Positions 31,047-37,872 of a stretch of DNA of 37,872 bases are shown here, one piece after another. The DNA is from Palsa-459 sp035937595 (GTDB lineage Bacteria; Actinomycetota; Acidimicrobiia; Acidimicrobiales; RAAP-2): positions 1 to 37,872 of the forward strand of contig DASZHS010000041.1 of the NCBI GenBank assembly GCA_035937595.1, written 5' to 3'. Under the pieces are notes generated by a model. It was not told the DNA's origin and searched no databases. It was given only the letters and a program-made list of their open reading frames with translations. Position 1 is the stretch's first letter. Each line of letters opens with the position of its first letter. The position numbers and the translations under genes are program-made.

Positions 31047-33050
31047 TCAGCCGGCGGGTCGGAGTCGGCGGTGGTGGCGCAGGAAGTCCGCCACGACGTA
31101 GCCGCCGAGGTCGTCGCGGGAGGGGTAGAAGGTGCGCCCGCCGTTGACCTTGCCGATCTGCTCGACGAAGGGGAACTGGGTGCGCTCGAGGTCGAGCGCG
31201 AACGTGTTGATCGTGATGCCCGCCCGCGTGCAGCGGAGGACCTCGGCCATCGTGCGCCGCAGCGTCTCGTTCGTCGGGGGGTAGTGGAAGTACGGCTCGC
31301 CGAGGTCGTCGAGGTGGGCGGTGGGCTCGCCGTCGGTCACGACGAGGATCTGCCGGGTCCCGTGCTCGCGGGCGAGCATCCGTCGCCCGAGCGCGAGCGC
31401 GTGCTGGAGGTTGGTCCCGTAGATGTAGTCCCACATGACGGTCGGCAGCTCGTCGACCTGGATCTCGCGCGCCACCTCGGAGAAGACGACGACCGAGAGG
31501 AAGTCCCTCGGGAACCGCGTGCGGATGAGCGTGGCGAGGGCGATCGCCATCTTCTTCGCGGGCACGAAGTTGTCCCGCATGGGCATCGACATCGACAGGT
31601 CGATCGCGAGCACGGTCGCCGAGCGCACGAGGGCCTCGTGCTCGACGATCTCGAAGTCCTTCGGCTCGAGCCGGACGGGCACACCGCGACCCTGGCGCGC
31701 GACGGCGTTGTGGACCGTGCGCGGCAGGTGCAGGTTGAACGCGTCGCCGGGCTCCCAGGGCCGCGCCACCTCCTCTCGGTCGTGGCCGTGGCCGGTGCGC
31801 AGCGAGGCGTGCTCGCCGAAGGCGCCGGTGCGCAGACGGTCGAAGAGGTCCGCGAGCGCCCGGGCACCGAGGCGGCGGACGCCGTGGGCCGTGAGCTCGA
31901 GGCGCCCCGCACGCCGCTCGATGAGCCCCGCGTCGGCGAGCTCCTTCACGAGCCGGCTGAGCCGATCGAGGCTGCGCGCCGCGTCCTCGCCGAGGTTGCG
32001 GCGCACCACGTCGAGGTCGATCTCGGGGAGGGCGGCGGCGGGGTTGTCCGAGCCCAGGAGCTCTTCGAGGCGCTCGAGGTCGCCTAGCTGGGCGGCCGCC
32101 TCCGTCGCGTCGGTGAGCGACAGGGGGCCGTCGCCCTCGAAGGCGTAGCCCCGCGAGGCGTCGAACTCGGGGAACGCGCGCGACAGGTTCGCCGCCAGAC
32201 GGCTCATGGAGAAGTTGAGGTCCATGTCCTCGAAGAGCGACTGTGCGAGGCGCTCGAGCTCGGCGCGCTGGTCCGCGGACAGCGACTCGAACATCGCCCG
32301 CGCCGCCGCCATGCGGCGTGCCAGCTGCTCCAAAAGCTCGTCGAGGGAGTCGGCGGGGCCGAAGAGGTCGCCGTAGTCGGCCATGAACTGCTCGAAGGTC
32401 GGGTCGAGCGCCTCGCCCCGCTCACGCTGCTCGAGCATCCGGCTGAGCGCGTCCATGCCCTCGCGGAGCCGGCGGAGCTGCTCGGGGTCCGGGGTGGACA
32501 GGGCGCCCTTCAGCGACTCGAAGTACGAGCCCAGCAGCTGGTCGCGCAGCTCGGCCAGGAGCTGCTCGAACGCCTCGCGCGCCTCCGAGGAGACGAACTC
32601 GTAGTGGCGCAGCGAGTCGACGCGGTCCGCGAAGCGGTCCGGCAGCACGTCGAGGGCGACGGACCGCTCGGCGACGACGTCGTCGGTGACGCTGCGGCGA
32701 CGCTCGTCGCCCGACGCGGCGGCCTCGTCGGCGAGGGCACCCAGCGCCGCGCGCTCCTGTCGCTCGACGTCGTCGAGGCGGTCACGGAACTCGGCGAACT
32801 GCTCGTCGGGATCGCCGCGCTCCAAGAGCTCCTGGCGCCGGCGCCGGGCGCGCTCCATCAGCCGCTGCAGCCCCTCGAGCCGCTCGCCCCCGTCGGTCCG
32901 CAGTCCCCGCCGCAGCAGCTGGTTCAGCGCGTCGCCGAGGTCGCCGCCCTCCAACAGGTCGTCGGTGAGCGCCTCGAGGAGGGCCTCGGCGTCGAGCTCG
33001 TCGTCGTCGCCCGAGCCGTCGAACCGCCGGTAGCCGTAGCGCGCCCCCAT
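31047..33050 (-). CDS. VWA-domain protein paired with MoxR-type ATPase
   Basis: 667 residues. The first 430 are charged and helical, rich in Arg/Glu/Leu (RLMERARRRRQELLERG and similar), partly coiled coil. The C-terminal 200 residues are a von Willebrand A domain with a full MIDAS: DLSMSM (DxSxS), a central Thr region, and VVTDGEPTAHL. No signal peptide or membrane helix, so cytoplasmic. ATG 33050 follows the ATPase stop by 1 nt. MoxR/VWA pairs act together as chaperone-like machines that insert metals or remodel complexes, as in Mg-chelatase I/D and CbbQ/CbbO. The target here is not known. Confidence 0.93.
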   Translation of the reverse strand: MGARYGYRRFDGSGDDDELDAEALLEALTDDLLEGGDLGDALNQLLRRGLRTDGGERLEGLQRLMERARRRRQELLERGDPDEQFAEFRDRLDDVERQERAALGALADEAAASGDERRRSVTDDVVAERSVALDVLPDRFADRVDSLRHYEFVSSEAREAFEQLLAELRDQLLGSYFESLKGALSTPDPEQLRRLREGMDALSRMLEQRERGEALDPTFEQFMADYGDLFGPADSLDELLEQLARRMAAARAMFESLSADQRAELERLAQSLFEDMDLNFSMSRLAANLSRAFPEFDASRGYAFEGDGPLSLTDATEAAAQLGDLERLEELLGSDNPAAALPEIDLDVVRRNLGEDAARSLDRLSRLVKELADAGLIERRAGRLELTAHGVRRLGARALADLFDRLRTGAFGEHASLRTGHGHDREEVARPWEPGDAFNLHLPRTVHNAVARQGRGVPVRLEPKDFEIVEHEALVRSATVLAIDLSMSMPMRDNFVPAKKMAIALATLIRTRFPRDFLSVVVFSEVAREIQVDELPTVMWDYIYGTNLQHALALGRRMLAREHGTRQILVVTDGEPTAHLDDLGEPYFHYPPTNETLRRTMAEVLRCTRAGITINTFALDLERTQFPFVEQIGKVNGGRTFYPSRDDLGGYVVADFLRHHRRLRPAG

Positions 33051-33051
33051 C

Positions 33052-34491
33052 TCACCGCCGGCGCTGGCGGTACAGCGCGCGAGGTCCGGACGCGTCCTTG
33101 CTCAGGCGCTTGGTGAGGTGCAGCCCCTCGAGCAGGAACTCGAGGGACGCGGCCATCTCCTCGTCGCCCGCGTCCTCGCCCGCGATGCGCCGGGTCGCCG
33201 GCTCGAGGGCGGGGAGCGCGTCGAGGACCTCGACGTAGTCCTGGGCGGCGAGGTCGTCGCCGACGTGGACGACGACCTCGTCGTCGAAGGTGGCGACGAC
33301 CTCCGCGGCGTCCTCCAGCACGACGTGCTCACGGAAGACCAGGAGCACCGAGGCGGCGACGAGCTGAGCGACGACTTCGTGCTCGCGCCCCTCCTCCATG
33401 GCCTCGATCTCGATCTTGCCCTGCGTGGAGGCGACGACGGCCCCGAGGTCGCTCACGCGCGGCACGACGGCGTCGGAGGCCGTGCGCAATGATCGGCGCA
33501 GCGCGTTCGCGACGACGCTCTCGTAGTTTGCGATCGTGAGGCGCACCGACACGCCGCTGCGCTGGTTCACGAGGGGGCTGCGGCGCGCGAGCTGGGAGAT
33601 CTCGACGACGGCGCGCTCGATGAACCACGGGACGACGATCGGGACCGACGTCGGCGGCAGCGCCGCCTCGTTGTGCACGATGTCGAGCTCGGTCTCCACG
33701 TCGCTCGGGTAGTGGGTGCGGATCTGCGCGCCGAAGCGGTCCTTGAGCGGCGTGATGATCCGGCCGCGGTTGGTGTAGTCCTCCGGGTTGGCGGTCGCCA
33801 CGAGCACGAGGTCGAGCGGGAGCCGGATGCGGTGGCCCCGGATCTGGATGTCGCGCTCCTCGAGCACGTTCAAGAGCCCCACCTGGATCCGCTCGGCGAG
33901 GTCGGGCAGCTCGTTGATCGCGAAGATGCCCCGGTTCACGCGCGGGACGAGGCCGTAGGAGAGCGCGCGCTCGTCGGACAGGTAGCGGCCCTCGGCGATC
34001 TTGATCGGGTCAACCTCGCCGATGAGGTCCGAGATCGTCGTGTCGGGCGTCGCGAGCTTCTCGCCGTAGCGCTCGGCGCGGTGCACCCAGTCGATCGGCG
34101 TCTCGTCGCCGAGCTCGGCGACGAGGTCGATCGCGTGGCGCGACACCGGCGCGTAGGGGTCGTCGTTGATCTCGCTCGTCGCCACGATCGGCAGCCACTC
34201 GTCGAGCAGCTCGACGAGCGAGCGCAGGATCCTCGTCTTGGCCTGGCCGCGCTCTCCCAGCAAGATGACGTCGTGGCCCGCGAGGATCGCGTTCTCGAGC
34301 TGGGGCAGCACGGTGTCGTCGAACCCGAGGATGCCGACGGCGAGGGGCTCGCCGGCGGCGATCCGCGTCTCGAGGTTCGCGCGCAGCTCGTCGGCGACGC
34401 GCCGGGAGGTCCAGCCGCTCTCGCGCAGGGCGCCGAGCGTGCTCGGACGCCCCTCGCGTGTCGTCGTCGATGCCGTCGTCCGCTCGGTCAT
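33052..34491 (-). CDS. MoxR/Mg-chelatase-type AAA+ ATPase
   Basis: 479 residues from ATG 34491. Walker A GERGQAKT (79-86), a Walker B region reading GIFAINELPDL with N-E in place of D-E (as far as I recall this is normal in this subfamily), sensor 1 VATANPEDYTNRGRI and the arginine-containing ITPLKDRFGAQIRTHYP. The C-terminal 150 residues are helical, with an acidic segment. It should form a ring that works on or with the VWA partner. TACGCT lies 6 nt upstream of the ATG, so the transcript is nearly or fully leaderless. Confidence 0.94.
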   Translation of the reverse strand: MTERTTASTTTREGRPSTLGALRESGWTSRRVADELRANLETRIAAGEPLAVGILGFDDTVLPQLENAILAGHDVILLGERGQAKTRILRSLVELLDEWLPIVATSEINDDPYAPVSRHAIDLVAELGDETPIDWVHRAERYGEKLATPDTTISDLIGEVDPIKIAEGRYLSDERALSYGLVPRVNRGIFAINELPDLAERIQVGLLNVLEERDIQIRGHRIRLPLDLVLVATANPEDYTNRGRIITPLKDRFGAQIRTHYPSDVETELDIVHNEAALPPTSVPIVVPWFIERAVVEISQLARRSPLVNQRSGVSVRLTIANYESVVANALRRSLRTASDAVVPRVSDLGAVVASTQGKIEIEAMEEGREHEVVAQLVAASVLLVFREHVVLEDAAEVVATFDDEVVVHVGDDLAAQDYVEVLDALPALEPATRRIAGEDAGDEEMAASLEFLLEGLHLTKRLSKDASGPRALYRQRRR

Positions 34492-34497
34492 GCGCCG

Positions 34498-34503
34498 AGC
34501 GTA
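34498..34503 (-). promoter_or_regulatory. TACGCT -10 element of the AAA+/VWA operon
   Basis: On the minus strand TACGCT then 6 nt then ATG 34491; one base shorter than the 7-nt spacing seen elsewhere. Confidence 0.45.
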
Positions 34504-34565
34504 GGGCGCGGGCGACGGCCCCGGTCCGACCGCGTCGGTCGTCCAGCGCCGATTGGGACGCTGCC

Positions 34566-34571
34566 TAGGAT
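34566..34571 (+). promoter_or_regulatory. TAGGAT -10 element of the sdh operon
   Basis: TAGGAT predicts a leader of about 44 nt before GTG 34623, with a ribosome site GAGGAG. A divergent AAA+ promoter lies about 65 nt away. Confidence 0.45.
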
Positions 34572-34622
34572 GGCGCCCGGCCCGACACGGCGTCGGGCCC
34601 ACGCCGACAGCGAGGAGCGTGG

Positions 34623-35438
34623 GTGACGGCGATCCCAGGCGCGACCCCGGTCCCCGTCCCCGGGCGGCGCGGCGGCCCCAACGTCCGCACGCTGCGCGAG
34701 GACCGATGGCAGGTCCAGCCCCTGGTCACCATCTCGGTGCTCACCGCCTTCGTCCTCTACGTGACGTGGGCCGCGTTCCAGAACAAGAACTACTACGTCG
34801 GCGCGCTCGTGCACCGCGACCTGCTGAGCCCGCTGTACTCCCCCTGCATCGCCGCGTCGTGCGAGGCGGGCGCCTCCCACGGCGTCCAGCTGAGCTGGTG
34901 GAACTTCTCGCCGGCGCTGCTGATCCTCATCATCCCGGGGGGCTTCCGGGTCACCTGCTACTACTACCGGCGCAGCTACTACCGCGCGTTCTGGGGCTCG
35001 CCGACGGCCTGCGCGGTCCAGGACAGCCACCGCCGCTACTCCGGCGAGACCCGGTTCCCGCTCCTGCTGCAGAACACCCACCGCTACTTCTTCTACCTCG
35101 CCCTCGTCGTCAACGTCGTGCTCACCTATGACGCCGTGCTCGCCTTCAACATGCCCGGCATCGGCGTCGGCGTGTCCGTCGGCACGATCGTGCTCGTCGT
35201 CAACGCGGTCATGCTCTGGCTCTACTCGCTGAGCTGCCACGCCTGCCGGCACCTCTGCGGCGGCCACGTGCGCACGTTCAGCGACCATCCCGTGCGCCAG
35301 CGCCTCTGGAAGCTCGTAACCCCCCTCAACGCCCGGCACATGCAGATCGCCTGGGCGAGCCTCATCATCGTCGCGCTCGCCGACGTGTACGTCCGGCTCG
35401 TGGCGAGCGGCGCGATCACCGACTACAAGCTCCTCTAG
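34623..35438 (+). CDS. Succinate dehydrogenase membrane anchor, actinobacterial Sdh1 type
   Basis: 271 residues, close to the mycobacterial Sdh1 anchor (about 273 by memory). Five membrane helices: around VTISVLTAFVLYVTWAAF, the SPALLILIIPGG segment, FFYLALVVNVVLTY, SVGTIVLVVNAVMLWLYSL and the last IAWASLIIVALADVYV. Histidines in QNTHRYFFY, CHACRHLCGGH and NARHMQ are candidate heme b ligands. A Cys-rich CHACRHLC sequence is unusual for a plain anchor. It carries electrons from the Fe-S subunit to the quinone pool. Followed 3 nt later by the flavoprotein gene. Confidence 0.88.
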   Translation: MTAIPGATPVPVPGRRGGPNVRTLREDRWQVQPLVTISVLTAFVLYVTWAAFQNKNYYVGALVHRDLLSPLYSPCIAASCEAGASHGVQLSWWNFSPALLILIIPGGFRVTCYYYRRSYYRAFWGSPTACAVQDSHRRYSGETRFPLLLQNTHRYFFYLALVVNVVLTYDAVLAFNMPGIGVGVSVGTIVLVVNAVMLWLYSLSCHACRHLCGGHVRTFSDHPVRQRLWKLVTPLNARHMQIAWASLIIVALADVYVRLVASGAITDYKLL

Positions 35439-35441
35439 GGG

Positions 35442-37265
35442 GTGGGCCAGATCCACGAGACCGAGCACCTGGACTACGACGTGCTGGTCGTCGGCGCCGG
35501 CGGGGCCGGGCTGCGAGCGGCGATCGACGCGACGCGCCGGGGCCTGCGGACCGTCATCGTGACGAAGTCCCTCCTCGGCAAGGCGCACACCGTCATGGCC
35601 GAGGGCGGGGTGGCGGCGGCGATGGGCAACGTGTACGCCGAGGACAGCTGGCAGGTCCACTTCCGCGACACGATGCGCGGCGGCAAGATGCTGAACAACT
35701 ACCGGATGGCCGAGCTCCACGCCCAGGAGTCGCCCGACCGCGTCTATGAGCTCGAGGCGTGGGGCGCGCTGTTCGACCGCACGGCCGACGGACGGATCCT
35801 CCAGCGCGACTTCGGCGGGCACCGCTTCGCGCGCCTCGCCCACGTCGGTGACCGCACCGGGCTCGAGATGATCCGGACCCTGCAGCAGAAGGTCGTCTCG
35901 CTGGGCGTCGACGTCGTGATGGAGTGCAAGGTGCTGCGACTCGTCACCGACGCCGACGGCGCGATCGCCGGCTGCGTCGCCTACCACCGCGCGACGGGCG
36001 GCTTCGTCACGTTCTCCGCGCCCGCCGTCGTGCTCGCGACGGGCGGGGTCGGCAAGTCCTGGAAGTACACCTCGAACTCCTGGGAGTCGACCGGCGACGG
36101 CCAGGCGCTCGCGCTGTGGGCCGGCGCCCAGCTGATCGACATGGAGGCCATCCAGTTCCACCCGACGGGCATGGTCTGGCCGCTCAGCGTGCGGGGGCTG
36201 CTCGTCACCGAGGGCGTCCGTGGCGACGGCGGCGTGCTGCGCAACGCGGCGGGCGAGCGCTTCATGTTCAACTACGTCGCCGACATGTTCCGCGCCGAGA
36301 CGGCCGACTCCGAGGAGGAGGCCGACCGCTGGTACGACGACCACGCCGCGGGGCGGCGCCCTCCCGAGCTGCTGCCGCGCGACGAGGTCGCCCGGGCGAT
36401 CAACACCGAGGTCAAGGCGGGACGCGGCACCCCGTACGGCGGGGTCTACCTCGACATCGCGTCGCGGCGGTCCCCGGAGTTCATCAAGCGCCGGCTGCCC
36501 TCGATGTACCACCAGTTCATGGAGCTCGCCGGCGTCGACATCACGACGACGCCGATGGAGATCGGCCCGACCTGCCACTACATCATGGGCGGCGTCCGCG
36601 TCGAGGCCGACACCGCGGCGACGAGCGTCCCGGGTCTGTTCGCCGCGGGCGAGGTGGCGGGCGGCATGCACGGCTCGAACCGGCTCGGCGGGAACTCGCT
36701 GAGCGACCTGCTCGTGTTCGGACGCCGCGCGGGCGCCGCGGCGGGCGACTACGTGGAGGGCGGGCGGACCGCCGCCGGGCTCGACGGCGCGGTCGTGGAC
36801 GCGGCGATCGACGAGGCGACCGCCCCGCTCGGCCGCGACGCGGGCGAGAGCCCCTACGACGTCCAGCACGACCTCCAAGAGCTCATGCAGACCAACGTGG
36901 GGATCATCCGGACCGGCAGCGAGCTCGCCGAGGCGATCGACGGGCTCGACCGGCTCGCCGAGCGAACGGCGAACCTGGCCGTGCGCGGCGGGCGCGCGTA
37001 CAACCCCGGCTGGAACCTGGCCACGGACCTGCCCAGCATGCTCACGGTCTCGCGGTGCACCACGCTCGGGGCGATCTCCCGCAAGGAGAGCCGCGGCGGG
37101 CACACCCGAGAGGACTACCCGACGCCGGACGCCGAGCTCGGGAAGGTCAACTTCGTGCACTCCCAGCCGAGCGGCGGCGGCTACCGCGGCGAGATCAAGA
37201 CGGTGCCCGAGCCGATCCTCGAGCTGCCCGCCGAGCTCCGCGCCCTGCTCGAGGAGCCGACGTGA
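35442..37265 (+). CDS. sdhA: Succinate dehydrogenase / fumarate reductase flavoprotein subunit
   Basis: 607 residues from GTG 35442, with AGGGGG before it. FAD-binding VGAGGAGLRA (17-26), covalent-FAD histidine H49 in KAHTVMAEGG, substrate-site segments FHPTGM, and the family markers CHYIMGGVRVEADT and GGNSLSDLLVFGRRAG. It oxidises succinate to fumarate in the TCA cycle at the inner face of the membrane. It overlaps the Fe-S gene by 4 nt. The sequence is closer in style to the Sdh1 type than to the classical SdhA, from the order anchor-flavoprotein-FeS. Confidence 0.95.
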   Translation: MGQIHETEHLDYDVLVVGAGGAGLRAAIDATRRGLRTVIVTKSLLGKAHTVMAEGGVAAAMGNVYAEDSWQVHFRDTMRGGKMLNNYRMAELHAQESPDRVYELEAWGALFDRTADGRILQRDFGGHRFARLAHVGDRTGLEMIRTLQQKVVSLGVDVVMECKVLRLVTDADGAIAGCVAYHRATGGFVTFSAPAVVLATGGVGKSWKYTSNSWESTGDGQALALWAGAQLIDMEAIQFHPTGMVWPLSVRGLLVTEGVRGDGGVLRNAAGERFMFNYVADMFRAETADSEEEADRWYDDHAAGRRPPELLPRDEVARAINTEVKAGRGTPYGGVYLDIASRRSPEFIKRRLPSMYHQFMELAGVDITTTPMEIGPTCHYIMGGVRVEADTAATSVPGLFAAGEVAGGMHGSNRLGGNSLSDLLVFGRRAGAAAGDYVEGGRTAAGLDGAVVDAAIDEATAPLGRDAGESPYDVQHDLQELMQTNVGIIRTGSELAEAIDGLDRLAERTANLAVRGGRAYNPGWNLATDLPSMLTVSRCTTLGAISRKESRGGHTREDYPTPDAELGKVNFVHSQPSGGGYRGEIKTVPEPILELPAELRALLEEPT

Positions 37266-37872
37266 CGGCGTCGGACGCCCCCGAGCAGGTGACCCTGCGG
37301 GTCTGGCGGGGCGACGCGACGGGCGGCGCCTTCGAGGACTACCGCATCGACAGCGTCGAGGGCGAGGTCGTCCTGGACGTCGTCCACCGCCTCCAGGCGT
37401 CCCAGACCCCGGACCTCGCCTGCCGGTGGAACTGCAAGGCCGGCAAGTGCGGCAGCTGCTCGGCCGAGATCAACGGGCTGCCGAGGCTCATGTGCATGAC
37501 GCGGATGGACGAGCTCGACGCGGACCTCGTCACGGTCGCCCCGATGCGCACCTTCCCGATCATCCGCGACCTGGTGACGGACGTCTCGTTCAACTACGAG
37601 GTCGCCAAGCGCGTCCCGGCCTTCAACCCGCCCGAGCGGCCCGAGGGCGGCTACCGCATGCAGCAGGTGGACATCGAGCGGGGCCAGGAGTTCCGCAAGT
37701 GCATCGAGTGCTTCATGTGCCAGGACGTCTGCCACGTCATCCGCGACCACGACGAGCTCAAGGGACGCTACGCCGGACCGAGGTTCTTCATCCGCTACGC
37801 CGAGCTCGAGATGCACCCTCTCGACACGAACGACCGGCGCACGCTGATCCGCGAGCGCGAGGGGCTCGGGCT
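37262..37872 (+). CDS. sdhB: Succinate dehydrogenase iron-sulfur subunit (3' end cut by window)
   Basis: At least 203 residues; the stop lies beyond the window. GTG 37262 overlaps the flavoprotein stop (GTGA). The plant-type [2Fe-2S] site is C58, C63, C66 and C78 (CKAGKCGSC), and the C-terminal domain has C147, C150, C153 and C157 (CIECFMCQDVC) for the [4Fe-4S] cluster. The remaining cysteines for the [3Fe-4S] cluster should follow outside. It passes electrons from FAD to the membrane anchor. Confidence 0.95.
   Translation, partial: MTASDAPEQVTLRVWRGDATGGAFEDYRIDSVEGEVVLDVVHRLQASQTPDLACRWNCKAGKCGSCSAEINGLPRLMCMTRMDELDADLVTVAPMRTFPIIRDLVTDVSFNYEVAKRVPAFNPPERPEGGYRMQQVDIERGQEFRKCIECFMCQDVCHVIRDHDELKGRYAGPRFFIRYAELEMHPLDTNDRRTLIREREGLG

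Noticed and set aside
33052..34491. Asn-Glu instead of Asp-Glu in the AAA+ Walker B as a sign of a dead ATPase
   Set aside because: As far as I recall, FAINELPDL is normal in this MoxR-like subfamily, and Walker A and sensor 1 are intact.
34488..37160. An 890-residue minus-strand frame opposite the sdh genes
   Set aside because: Antisense shadow in high-GC DNA; the plus strand has the complete succinate dehydrogenase motifs.

Overview
High-GC DNA (roughly 70% by eye) with actinobacterial hallmarks: two WhiB-type Fe-S regulators, an UPF0182 / PDZ-Lon-like (YlbL) / DUF2342 zincin neighbourhood that matches the order I remember from Mycobacterium tuberculosis (Rv3193c-Rv3195), an Sdh1-type succinate dehydrogenase, an Ada-AlkA fusion followed by ogt, and an initiator tRNA with a C1-U72 mismatch. 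Rod/division-type proteins (MreB-like, DivIVA) and many genes whose start codon lies exactly 7 nt after a TANNNT hexamer suggest a deep-branching lineage such as Acidimicrobiia. This placement is inference; no 16S is present.

Layout. 1-469: partial histidinol dehydrogenase family gene (-). 512-1306: secreted GH114-like protein (-). 1432-3466: Ada/AlkA fusion and Ogt alkylation-repair operon (+). 3572-4980: small protein with a ribbon-helix-helix-like tail, coupled to a signal-less HtrA-like PDZ protease (+). 5032-11618: a complete branched-chain-amino-acid-type ABC importer on the minus strand, livG-livF-livH-livM followed by two tandem paralogous binding proteins. 11788-16160: small accessory genes (DHFR-like reductase, a truncated VOC-like start, ODP-type metallo-beta-lactamase fold, low-affinity iron permease family, two SRPBCC proteins, an anchored hypothetical). 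16640-18649: large secreted Asp-box propeller with a repeated Cys pair. 18969-19071: repeats resembling an IS end. 19174-19247: initiator tRNA-Met.

19306-29023 is the most interesting block. The conserved UPF0182 - YlbL - zincin_2 trio is interleaved with a DivIVA-domain protein ending in a phage-MuF-like CxxC/HxxCRC motif, a HEAT-repeat protein, an MreB-like ATPase with a changed phosphate-2 loop, and a membrane-anchored PDZ protein whose protease fold has lost its catalytic residues. The zincin itself has lost HExxH. The block reads as an envelope/morphogenesis module with several apparently dead enzymes. That is a hypothesis from gene content and motifs.

29020-37872: small hypothetical gene, WhiB1-like, formiminotransferase-like, WhiB2-like, a MoxR-type AAA+/VWA pair, and sdh genes (membrane anchor, flavoprotein, Fe-S subunit; the last is cut by the window end).

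Many promoters can be read only as a TANNNT -10 (often TAGGCT) with no clear -35. At least seven genes look leaderless, and in three places the TAG stop of the upstream gene is part of the next gene's -10.
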